Source: Desulfatirhabdium butyrativorans (GTDB taxonomy: Bacteria; Desulfobacterota; Desulfobacteria; Desulfobacterales; DYRK01). From it: 6,551 nucleotides of DNA. The stretch covers positions 1-6,551 of the forward strand of contig DYRK01000335.1 of assembly GCA_020718785.1 (NCBI GenBank). The letters run 5' to 3'. Made by a program: the position numbers and the translations under genes. The notes beneath the pieces were generated by a model. It was not told the DNA's origin. It made no database searches and was given only the letters and a program-made list of their open reading frames with translations. This document shows, one piece after another, positions 1-5,898 of this stretch (its first letter is position 1; the number at the start of each line of letters is the position of its first letter).

Positions 1-2
1 CA

Positions 3-200
3 ACTGTTGCGGAACAATGGTTTCAGGAAGGAAAAACTGAAGGTCGGGCTGAAGGGTGGGCTGAAGGGGAGAGAGGAAAAATTCTGCTGGCCCAGCGTAT
101 CCTGAAACAGATGATTTATTCTGAGGAAGAGCTTGAAGAGAAAAATCTTGACGAACTGACAAGAATTTTCTCCGAACTCGAAGCGAAACTGCCGGTCTGA
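3..200 (+). CDS. 3' end of an Rpn-like PD-(D/E)XK nuclease/transposase-family protein (5' partial)
   Basis: An open frame enters from the left edge and ends at TGA 198-200, giving about 65 residues. It starts with a charged, Gly/Glu-rich stretch (WFQEGKTEGRAEGWAEGERG), followed by a helical segment (KILLAQRILKQM) and an acidic helix ending ELEAKLPV. This EG-repeat plus short helical tail is the usual C-terminal layout of Rpn-family recombination-promoting nucleases and related PDDEXK 'transposase' proteins; that is family knowledge. The catalytic domain lies outside the window, so no active-site residues can be checked. Only 9 bases separate its stop from the next open frame, and that next frame lacks a proper 5' end, so the two genes may have been joined by recombination. 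An unrelated coiled-coil tail is the main alternative. Confidence 0.55.
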   Translation, partial: TVAEQWFQEGKTEGRAEGWAEGERGKILLAQRILKQMIYSEEELEEKNLDELTRIFSELEAKLPV

Positions 201-203
201 GAC

Positions 204-212
204 TCCGGAGTG
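204..212 (+). repeat. TCCGGAGTG boundary motif, copy 1
   Basis: TCCGGAGTG lies within the palindrome ACTCCGGAGT (202-211), exactly between the stop of the Rpn-like frame and the first codon of the GYAWS frame. The same 9-mer occurs at 5899-5907 and 6457-6465, and in reverse complement at 5957-5965. Chance expectation for a 9-mer on both strands of 6.5 kb is about 0.05. Confidence 0.6.
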
Positions 213-842
213 AAAAAAAGCAGCGGCTGGGTAAATTTCCGCCCGGCTCACGGCGGCGTAACCGTGCATGATACCTATTTATCCGGCTACGCATGGTCAG
301 GAAACATCGGCTGGATAAAATTGGGAAACGGGAATGCAGGTCCCTACCTGAACAGCGACGCCCGCAACTGGGGCGTGAACAAAGATTCTGCGGGAAATCT
401 TTCCGGCTACGCGTGGAGCGAAGCTGCGGGATGGATCAATTTCAATCCCTCTCACAGCCGGGTGACAATAGACGCCGAGGGCAATTTTGACGGTTACGCC
501 TGGTCTCAGAATGCGGGATGGATTCACTTCAGAAATACGGCTTCGGCATACAGTGTGCGGAAAATCAACATTGCGCCGACGCTGACAGCCTCAAATCCTG
601 AAATGAGCGGGCTGACCGATGATGACGCAAATAATGAGGGCGTTCTCATAGCGGACATTGTGGGAGACCGCATCAGCGATGTGGGACAGGGCGCATCAGA
701 AGGCATTGCCGTTTATTCCGCAGATTCCGAAGCGGGCGAATGGCAGTATTCGTACCGGAGGGAACCTGCGCGGATAGGGCATCTTTCAGTTTCTATGCCT
801 GGGATCAGACATCAGGGACACGGGGAGAAAAAGCAGATGTGA
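210..842 (+). CDS. GYAWS-repeat surface protein, 5'-truncated and frameshifted N-terminal piece
   Basis: This is the front half of a broken gene. The frame opens with GTG at 210, has no separate Shine-Dalgarno (GGAG overlaps the GTG) and no signal peptide, and starts inside a repeat, so the natural 5' end is missing. Four copies of an aromatic motif are visible: SGWVNF (5-10), GYAWSGNIGWIKL (26-38), GYAWSEAAGWINF (66-78) and GYAWSQNAGWIHF (95-107). They alternate with NFRPAHGGVTV-like strands. Residues 120-181 are an Ig/cadherin-like extracellular repeat of the type that continues WQYS...FVP...FYAWDQTSG. From residue 182 the translation becomes meaningless (YRREPARIGHL...), and the proper continuation is in the frame starting at 740. 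The homologous minus-strand ORF at 5971-6402 shares the motifs. Most likely a secreted or surface structural protein; the binding partner is unknown. Confidence 0.65.
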   Translation: MKKSSGWVNFRPAHGGVTVHDTYLSGYAWSGNIGWIKLGNGNAGPYLNSDARNWGVNKDSAGNLSGYAWSEAAGWINFNPSHSRVTIDAEGNFDGYAWSQNAGWIHFRNTASAYSVRKINIAPTLTASNPEMSGLTDDDANNEGVLIADIVGDRISDVGQGASEGIAVYSADSEAGEWQYSYRREPARIGHLSVSMPGIRHQGHGEKKQM

Positions 843-1945
843 CGGTGCGGGGAGATACTGCGGCGTTCAGTAGCGCAGGCGATAGCGCTTCTGTCACGGT
901 CCGGTTGGTGATTGATATCTCAGGACAGGTGACATATTTCAGCAACAATGAACCGCTATCTGAGGCGCTTCTCACGCTTGAAGGCAGCGGAGGCAGTCTC
1001 TATACAGTGACGACCGATGAAAAGGGCTATTTCACGCTTTCGGGAATGCCCCCGGGAGCTTACCGGCTTATCCCTTCCAAAAGCGGCAATGTCGGCAAAA
1101 ATGCCCTGACCGCGGCTGACGCTTCGAAAATTGCCAGATATGTGCTGGAAGATTATAATTTCAGTGAATATCAGAGAATTGCGGCAGATGTGAATGAAAA
1201 CAGCCGGATTACGGGGCTGGACGCCTCTGACCTTGCAAGATACAGCCTGGGGCTGTTGCCGGAAATGAATAACAGAGCGAATTATTGGGCTTTTATCCCG
1301 AATATTTTGGAATATTCCGAGCTCAAGTCGGATTCGGAACAGCAGAATTTTATAGCGGTCCGGCTCGGAGATGTATCCGGGAATTACTCGCAGGCTAGAG
1401 AGCAGAAATCGCTCCGCAGTCCCCGGACTTCGGAAATTTCCGTTCCGGTAACACAGGGAGAAACTCTGAGCGCCGCGCTGGTTCTCTATGGCGCAAAAGA
1501 AACCGAGGGTATTGATATAACCGTTCAATTCGATCCGGAAATCCTCGATGTAGCAGATGTGACGCTGAAACGCGGCGAACTGGAGCATGAAAATTATCAA
1601 CTCATTGTAAACAAAGAGGAATCGGGCAGACTGTCGCTGGCTGTTTTTGCGCCGACAAAAAATCTCTTTACAGGAAACGGGACAATCGCGTATATTATGT
1701 TCAAGGTTATCGGCACAACATGGGATTCTTTTATTGACGTGACGCATTTTCTGTGCAACGAAGTCCCTGTAACTGACGGGCATGACGGCATCCGCGACCA
1801 TGAAACCGTATCCGGCGGATTTTATATGAATGAGGCTGTTTCCATGAATCTGCGTCTCATTTTTCCGGAATATGATCTGATGCAGGATGACCTGAACGGA
1901 GACGGCAGAATCGGCGCGGAAGATGCAATTCAGGGATTATATTGA
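740..1945 (+). CDS. Ig-like / carboxypeptidase-regulatory-like / dockerin / cohesin-like protein, C-terminal piece of the broken 210-1945 gene
   Basis: The 401-residue frame continues the protein begun at 210; the ATG at 740 has no convincing ribosome binding site. Residues 4-54 are the end of an Ig-like repeat (FVPEG...FSFYAWDQTSG...DSASVTV). Residues 61-114 resemble a carboxypeptidase-regulatory-like beta-sandwich (SGQVTYFSNNEPLSEALLTL...GYFTLSGMPPGAYRLIP). Residues 120-172 are a dockerin-type pair of helices with a degenerate calcium loop (ALTAADASKIARYVL; ADVNENSRITGLDASDLARY), and GDVSGN sits at 210-214. Residues 231-366 look like a cohesin-type domain (GIDITVQFDPEILDVADV...GRLSLAVFA...GNGTIAYIMFKVIG). 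Residues 384-395 form a good dockerin loop (D384, N386, D388, R390, D395), but the protein stops six residues later, before the helix is complete. Cohesin and dockerin modules mediate calcium-dependent protein-protein binding outside the cell; the partner is not identifiable here. Confidence 0.7.
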   Translation: MAVFVPEGTCADRASFSFYAWDQTSGTRGEKADVTVRGDTAAFSSAGDSASVTVRLVIDISGQVTYFSNNEPLSEALLTLEGSGGSLYTVTTDEKGYFTLSGMPPGAYRLIPSKSGNVGKNALTAADASKIARYVLEDYNFSEYQRIAADVNENSRITGLDASDLARYSLGLLPEMNNRANYWAFIPNILEYSELKSDSEQQNFIAVRLGDVSGNYSQAREQKSLRSPRTSEISVPVTQGETLSAALVLYGAKETEGIDITVQFDPEILDVADVTLKRGELEHENYQLIVNKEESGRLSLAVFAPTKNLFTGNGTIAYIMFKVIGTTWDSFIDVTHFLCNEVPVTDGHDGIRDHETVSGGFYMNEAVSMNLRLIFPEYDLMQDDLNGDGRIGAEDAIQGLY

Positions 1946-2261
1946 ATCAGCGCATATAGATATTAAAGGCATGAAAAGCGTTACAGAAAGCCGTTTTCAG
2001 AAAATAGAAAGTACACCAGAGATGGGACAGTTTGCTGACGACGACCCCTTGCCGGGCAATTTCACAGTATCCAACGAAAACTCGGCAGGTCTGTCAAGAT
2101 ACGTTCCTGATGATTTGAATATGCCGGTGATTTACCACCGACAGGGAGAGGATGTTAAAAAATTGGAAGCAAGCATAAAGAACCTTATAGATAATGCTCC
2201 TGAAATGGAGAAAAAAATTCCGAATTTCTCTTGTACTCCCGATTTAATTCTGCAAAATTAG
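1923..2261 (+). CDS. hypothetical protein, unrecognised, 5' end overlaps a truncated dockerin
   Basis: The open frame gives 112 residues from ATG 1923, or 96 from ATG 1971, which is the likelier start because 1923 lies inside the dockerin reading frame of the gene before. No good Shine-Dalgarno precedes either (only AAAGGC at 1965-1970). The protein is hydrophilic, without a signal peptide or membrane segment. Readable stretches are ESRFQKIESTPEMGQFADDD, LSRYVPDDLNMPVIYHRQ and KKLEASIKNLIDNAPEMEKK, with one Cys near the C-terminus (FSCTPDLIL). The composition and codon use look like real coding sequence, but I do not recognise the family. The preceding gene is cut off exactly where this frame begins, so it may be the 3' remnant of another gene joined by deletion rather than a complete gene. 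Confidence 0.45.
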   Translation: MQFRDYIESAHIDIKGMKSVTESRFQKIESTPEMGQFADDDPLPGNFTVSNENSAGLSRYVPDDLNMPVIYHRQGEDVKKLEASIKNLIDNAPEMEKKIPNFSCTPDLILQN

Positions 2262-2344
2262 AAACTTTTTATGAGGTAATTTCAAAAGTCTATCGTTAGC
2301 TACGGTCAAGCAGCGGATACTGAATGCGATAATAAATGATATAA
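2262..2344. other. non-coding spacer with no recognisable feature
   Basis: No open frame, RNA gene or strong hairpin is visible between the TAG ending the hypothetical ORF and the stop (2342-2344) that bounds the next open stretch. The sequence is AT-rich. Confidence 0.4.
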
Positions 2345-2680
2345 CTTTTATCACGGCATGGTCTTTTTTTCGGAAAAAAATTTGCAATCTGGCTGAAGTA
2401 CGGTTTCAATGCAGATGACTATATTGTTTCCGCGGAGTCGGACTCCTATATGAAGCAGTATTATGACGGCACTGAAAATGGCAGCGCAAACCGACAAGAC
2501 TCCAAAACCGTGCAGACCGGTTTCCCGGAGGCTGAAATGATCCTTATCTGTCTTGTGTTTTCAACGGCTATTCCTGACCGGGTTTATGCTCAGGTAGTTC
2601 CGGACGGCACAATGGGGACCGCCGGCGAGATAAGTTCAACTCATAAACAGAAAGGGGGTATCTTTAGTATTGGCAATTAG
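2345..2680 (+). pseudogene. gene-remnant mosaic: unrecognised fragment joined to a copy of the haemagglutinin-exoprotein leader
   Basis: One frame is open from 2345 to TAG 2678-2680, but it is a patchwork. Codons 2381-2537 read FAIWLKYGFNADDYIVSAES and onward to TGFPEAEM, a plausible but unrecognised fragment with no start. From 2540 the DNA switches to a near copy of the signal-peptide region of the 3558 exoprotein gene (ILICLVFSTAIPDRVYAQVV, then PDGTMGTAG). It then diverges after 2625 into a short tail, HKQKGGIFSIGN, and stops. A 76-residue protein from ATG 2450 is formally possible, but it would carry a leader in its middle and almost no mature protein. I read this as the collapsed remains of a paralogous upstream exoprotein gene. 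Confidence 0.6.
2540..2625 (+). repeat. direct repeat A, copy 1: partial duplicate of the exoprotein leader
   Basis: Aligned by eye without gaps at an offset of 1039 bases, this 86-bp block matches 3579-3664 at 82 positions. The differences are at 2548, 2578, 2596 and within the GGGG/GGGA at about 2617. The match ends abruptly after GCCGG on the right and begins at ATCCTTAT on the left. Confidence 0.9.
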
Positions 2681-2706
2681 GTATGTATTATATTGTTTTC
2701 TAATAA
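2681..2706 (+). repeat. direct repeat B, copy 1: leader fragment of the next gene
   Basis: This 26-bp block matches 2765-2790 at 25 of 26 positions. Homology continues leftward as AGTATTGGCA (2666-2675 versus 2755-2764), with five extra bases ATTAG in this copy that contain the stop of the preceding remnant. Confidence 0.85.
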
Positions 2707-2721
2707 TTTTTTTAAAAATTT

Positions 2722-2727
2722 AAGGGA
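2722..2727 (+). promoter_or_regulatory. ribosome binding site deciding the start at 2735
   Basis: AAGGGA lies 7 bases before ATG 2735. The in-frame ATG at 2693 has no such site and would place a Phe/Asn/Lys stretch before the signal peptide, so 2735 is preferred. The region from 2681 to 2721 is very AT-rich and could hold a promoter (TAATAAT at 2701-2707), but I see no matching -35 box. Confidence 0.6.
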
Positions 2728-2734
2728 TGAACAG

Positions 2735-3085
2735 ATGAAGAAGGCATTATTTGCAGTATTGGCAGTATGTATTATGTTGTTTTCTAATAACCCTGAAGCA
2801 AAAGCTATAACTATTTCCGGCTCTCTGTTTCAGTCAAAATTTGTTGTAACTGCTGCTATGGGAAGCGCGGAAATCAGTTGGTATGTCGTTATGAATACAG
2901 ACCCGAACTACGTAATAACAAAACGTGATGTTCGTGCACCGCAGACAGCTTTAACCGCTGAATTTCCAATATCAGACAGCACGAGGCAGTATTATATTCA
3001 TGCAGTGTCTGTTGACAAACGCGGAAGCATGAGTGCCACAGTACATTTGACAATTCCCATGCCATCTATGAAAAAGAAAAACTGA
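2735..3085 (+). CDS. small secreted Fn3/Ig-like domain protein, 5' part of a probably frameshifted gene
   Basis: The frame gives 116 residues from ATG 2735. Residues 1-24 are a clear Sec signal peptide: MKK, a hydrophobic core (ALFAVLAVCIMLF) and a PEAKA cleavage region. Residues 25-105 look like a beta-sandwich of the fibronectin-III or Ig type (AEISWYVVMNTDPNY ... YYIHAVSVDKRGSMSATVHL). The protein ends at PSMKKKN with TGA 3083-3085, directly after the tract A5-G-A5 at 3071-3081. Skipping one base there continues into a sensible frame (KKIYVLFRDRAGNTTRALGT, then TEKTASVGNDSIS) up to TGA 3186-3188. I therefore think this is the front of a longer exported protein cut by a one-base insertion, with 3097-3561 holding its C-terminal repeats. 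A copy of part of its leader sits just upstream at 2666-2706. Confidence 0.65.
   Translation: MKKALFAVLAVCIMLFSNNPEAKAITISGSLFQSKFVVTAAMGSAEISWYVVMNTDPNYVITKRDVRAPQTALTAEFPISDSTRQYYIHAVSVDKRGSMSATVHLTIPMPSMKKKN
2765..2790 (+). repeat. direct repeat B, copy 2, within the signal-peptide coding region
   Basis: This is the in-gene copy of the 26-bp block, coding for residues around VCIMLFSNN of the leader. The pair with 2681-2706 is separated by 58 bp. Confidence 0.85.
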
Positions 3086-3096
3086 GAAGAAAATAT

Positions 3097-3561
3097 ATGT
3101 TCTGTTCAGAGACAGAGCCGGAAATACGACAAGGGCTTTGGGAACCACTGAAAAAACAGCATCCGTGGGTAATGACAGTATTTCATGAAAAACGGACTGG
3201 GACATTGTCTGCGGAAACAGCCGGAATCTCCCTTTATGTAAAGCGGGTTTCAAACCCGCTTTACGTCAAAATGAGAATTGCTGCTTCCATCGCTGTGACT
3301 TTCAAGGCAAAAATAAGTCTCAGATATATGATAACTGCCGGTTGCGGACCAAATGGCAGCATAAGTCCGTCCGGTGAAGTCATTGTCGCTCAGGGCGAGA
3401 ATATGACTTTTTCGATCACACCGGATCCGGGATATCAGACAGACGAAGTGCTTATGGATGGAAAAGAAGTCAGACTCGGAGATGACAGCACTTTTACTTT
3501 TATCAATGTTTCCCGGGACTATGCGCTGTATGTGACTTTTAAAGCAAAAGGATTGCAATGA
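3097..3561 (+). CDS. InlB-type beta-repeat protein piece, probable C-terminal part of the gene starting at 2735
   Basis: The open frame gives 154 residues from ATG 3097, with no signal peptide and only a loose purine stretch (AGAAGAAAA) before the ATG. The first 60 residues do not look like a protein family and overlap the better-looking frame that continues the previous gene. From residue 64 the sequence makes sense: SIAVTFKAK (64-72) is the end of one repeat, and 77-151 is a full repeat of the divergent InlB B-repeat type (ITAGCGPNGSISPSGEVIVA, then QGENMTFSITPDPGY...STFTFINV...YVTFKAK). Such repeats occur in extracellular proteins of many bacteria. The 27-bp palindrome at 3238-3264 is read through in this frame. 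The TGA overlaps the ATG of the exoprotein gene (ATGA 3558-3561), so translation of the two is probably coupled. Confidence 0.55.
   Translation: MFCSETEPEIRQGLWEPLKKQHPWVMTVFHEKRTGTLSAETAGISLYVKRVSNPLYVKMRIAASIAVTFKAKISLRYMITAGCGPNGSISPSGEVIVAQGENMTFSITPDPGYQTDEVLMDGKEVRLGDDSTFTFINVSRDYALYVTFKAKGLQ
3238..3264. repeat. 13-bp perfect inverted repeat with a 1-nt centre (GCGGGTTT-C-AAACCCGC type)
   Basis: GTAAAGCGGGTTT (3238-3250), C (3251), AAACCCGCTTTAC (3252-3264) is a perfect 13-bp palindrome. It can be extended by a wobble pair and an A-T pair. It lies inside the disrupted Fn3/InlB-repeat gene, between the point where the sensible frame ends (3186-3188) and where the repeat frame resumes (about 3285). 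It resembles short interspersed palindromes of large bacterial genomes and is probably an insertion. Confidence 0.75.
3547..3552 (+). promoter_or_regulatory. ribosome binding site for the exoprotein gene
   Basis: AAAGGA sits 5 bases before ATG 3558, inside the last codons of the previous frame. Together with the ATGA overlap at 3558-3561 it supports this start and translational coupling. Confidence 0.6.
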
Positions 3562-5870
3562 GAAAAATTTTGTTCCTAATCCTTATTTGTCTTGTGTTTT
3601 CAACGGCTATTCCTGATCGGGTTTATGCTCAGGTGGTTCCGGACGGCACAATGGGAACCGCCGGAGCAATCAAAGGTCCGGTATATGATATCAAAGCCGA
3701 ATACGGCAAACAGGCAGGTTCGAATCTGTTTCACAGTTTCGGACAGTTTAGTATTACTTCGGGTGAAACCGCCGATTTTCGCGTGTCTCCGGCAATTCAG
3801 AATATTATCAGCCGTGTCACCGGGGGCGAAATTTCCCGTATTGACGGGACCTTGCGCTCGACGCTCTCCGGAACTTCAACGATTTCCGATGCAAATCTCT
3901 ATCTCCTGAATCCTGCCGGTGTGATATTCGGGCAGAATGCCAGATTGGATATCGACGGTTCCTTTCATGTCAGCACTGCCGATTATCTGCGGATGGGAAA
4001 AGATGAACGATTCAATGCGGTTGCCGATGTCGAATCGCTTTCAAGTGCGGCGCCCGAGGCTTTCGGATTTTTAGACTCGGATATCGCTTCTATCCGTATT
4101 GAAGGCAGAGGAGAAATTACCCAACAGGATTGGGAAAACAATTCTTCGGGGCTTCGGGTGAAAGCGGGAAATACTTTGTCTCTTATCGGCGGAGACATTG
4201 AAATTCAAAACGGCACATTTTACGAAGATTTAAAAACAGGAGATATTGCTGCGCCCGAAGGACGGATCAACATGGCAAGTGTAGCGTCTCCGGGTGAAGC
4301 GATTCTTAGGGATGCGGATATGGATGTCTCCTCATTTCAGAAAATGGGAAGCATCACTCTGTCTGACAATGCCACTGTTTCTGTAAGCGGAAACCGCTCA
4401 GGAGATATTTTTATCAGAAGCGGCGAGTTTTTTGTCTATAGCGGCAGTTCCGTAGAAGCAGACACAACAGGCGATGAAAACGGCGGCATCACTGATATTA
4501 AGGCAGATACCCTCTCACTGAATTCAGGCGATATTTTCAGCGATACAAAAGGCAAAGGCAGGGGCGGAGATATTTCCGCCCGAGTTTCGCAAACTGCCGT
4601 CATTTCTGACTTCAGCAGGATTTTTGCCGACGCTACAGGTGAAGGAGCGGAAACGGGTTCCGCGGGAAGTGTTTTCATTGAAGCAGAAAATATCTCATTT
4701 CAAAACGGAAGTGCGGTATCCAGCGAGACTTACGGAAAGAGCAGCGGCGGAACCGTGACTTTGCGGGCCAGGGATTCAATTGACATATCCGGTTCCGGAC
4801 AAATTTTTGCCAGATCAACAGGAGATATGACAGATACTGCCGCGGGTGCTGGCGGAACCGTTCTGATAGAGACAAAGAAACTTTCATTGTCAGAAAAAAG
4901 TATGATTTCTACTGACACATACGAAGACGGCAGAGGCGGAAATATTACCGTCACCGGTACCGAAGAACTATCTGCCGAATCTGTTCATATCTCTTCGGAC
5001 AGCAGGATTTACGCCGGGACAAAAGATTCCGGTCAGGGCGGGACCGTTCTGCTTGAAACAGAGAGCCTTTCCTTTGCAGACAAAGGAAAAATTGACAGCG
5101 AATCTCTCAGTACGGAGGCAGATGCAGGGACAGCAGGAGATATTCGGATCACAGCGGAAAATATCTCACTCGGAAATCAAAGTCTGATTACTGCAAATAC
5201 ACAAGGTCCCGGGGCTGCCGGTTCTGTCATTATAGATGCGGGCTGGCTCGGATTGGAGAGCGAATCCGAGATTTCTTCGGCAAGCAGATCCGAAAAATCC
5301 GGCGGAGATGCCGGAATTATTACTCTCCGGGTGAGAGATTCGGTGAAGCTTTCCGGAAACAGCGCGATCACTACCGAGGCGCAAGACGCCGGAAAAGGTC
5401 AGATCGTTATGGATATCGGAGACAGAATTTATCTGCTGGACGGAAAGATTACGACCGCTGTCAAAGGCGGAGGAAACGACGCCGGAGATATCTCAAGCAA
5501 TCAGCAATTTCTTATTCTGAACCGGGGGGACATTGTTGCAAATGCCTACGAGGGCAAAGGAGGCAATATCCGCATTACCGCGGATCAGTGTTTTGTTCAA
5601 TCGTCCGGAAGCCTTGTGGATGCCTCGTCGCAGTTGGGGATTGACGGCACGGTGTATATTGATGCTCCGGATGAGAATGTGAGCAAAAGTCTGACGGTTC
5701 TGCCCGGCAATTTTCTGGATGCAGCCCGATGGATGAGCCGTCTCTGTTCCAGAAACGGTGAAAATCTGAGCCGTTTTATCATTACCGGCCGTGACGCTGT
5801 TCCATCGGCATTTGATGACTGGCTGCCTGCCCCGACCTTATGGTTTAAGGATTTCAGTCCTTTGCAATAG
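3558..5870 (+). CDS. filamentous-haemagglutinin-type two-partner-secretion exoprotein (TpsA), 770 aa
   Basis: This is the intact main gene of the window. Residues 1-24 form a Sec signal peptide (MRKILFLILICLVFSTAIPD, then RVYA before Q25). Residues 25 to about 150 are the haemagglutination-activity/TPS domain that a TpsB outer-membrane transporter recognises: GTMGTAG (30-36), NLFHSFGQFSI (56-66), NIISRVTGG (82-90) and the NPAG-type motif LLNPAGVIFGQNA (116-128). From about 195 to 690 there is a long series of beta-helix turns rich in Gly, Ser and Thr with recurring (G)GGxIxI/VxIxAxxLSLxxxSxIS units. Residues 709-770 form the C-terminal module often seen in such exoproteins of cyanobacteria and proteobacteria (LTVLPGNFLDAARWMSRLCS, then RNGENLSRFIITGRDAVPS). 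The expected role is a secreted or cell-surface adhesin. It is short for a classical FHA (often more than 2000 residues) but normal for this type. No tpsB gene is in the window. A second copy of its leader lies at 2540-2625. Confidence 0.9.
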   Translation: MRKILFLILICLVFSTAIPDRVYAQVVPDGTMGTAGAIKGPVYDIKAEYGKQAGSNLFHSFGQFSITSGETADFRVSPAIQNIISRVTGGEISRIDGTLRSTLSGTSTISDANLYLLNPAGVIFGQNARLDIDGSFHVSTADYLRMGKDERFNAVADVESLSSAAPEAFGFLDSDIASIRIEGRGEITQQDWENNSSGLRVKAGNTLSLIGGDIEIQNGTFYEDLKTGDIAAPEGRINMASVASPGEAILRDADMDVSSFQKMGSITLSDNATVSVSGNRSGDIFIRSGEFFVYSGSSVEADTTGDENGGITDIKADTLSLNSGDIFSDTKGKGRGGDISARVSQTAVISDFSRIFADATGEGAETGSAGSVFIEAENISFQNGSAVSSETYGKSSGGTVTLRARDSIDISGSGQIFARSTGDMTDTAAGAGGTVLIETKKLSLSEKSMISTDTYEDGRGGNITVTGTEELSAESVHISSDSRIYAGTKDSGQGGTVLLETESLSFADKGKIDSESLSTEADAGTAGDIRITAENISLGNQSLITANTQGPGAAGSVIIDAGWLGLESESEISSASRSEKSGGDAGIITLRVRDSVKLSGNSAITTEAQDAGKGQIVMDIGDRIYLLDGKITTAVKGGGNDAGDISSNQQFLILNRGDIVANAYEGKGGNIRITADQCFVQSSGSLVDASSQLGIDGTVYIDAPDENVSKSLTVLPGNFLDAARWMSRLCSRNGENLSRFIITGRDAVPSAFDDWLPAPTLWFKDFSPLQ
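3579..3664 (+). repeat. direct repeat A, copy 2: leader and start of the TPS domain of the exoprotein gene
   Basis: This is the functional copy of the 86-bp block also present at 2540-2625 (82 of 86 identical). It codes for ILICLVFSTAIPDRVYA plus the first residues of the mature protein. Confidence 0.9.
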
Positions 5871-5898
5871 AACCGACCCCCAGTTCGGCGTTGATTAA

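Noticed and set aside
956..1801. Long minus-strand open frame of 281 codons
   Set aside because: It lies entirely antisense to the recognised dockerin/cohesin-like coding region, its translation (Arg/Phe/Ile-rich, no domain pattern) looks like shadow coding, and it has no ribosome binding site.
2361..2384. T7-CGG-A7 as a terminator
   Set aside because: The stem would be all A-T and the run after it is not U-rich; it also lies inside an open remnant frame.
2434..2446. Palindrome GGAGTC-G-GACTCC
   Set aside because: Only 6-bp arms inside a remnant frame, not repeated elsewhere and not part of the TCCGGAGTG set.
3592..3909. 105-codon plus-strand frame inside the exoprotein start
   Set aside because: It overlaps the signal peptide and TPS domain of the exoprotein in another frame and has no independent features.
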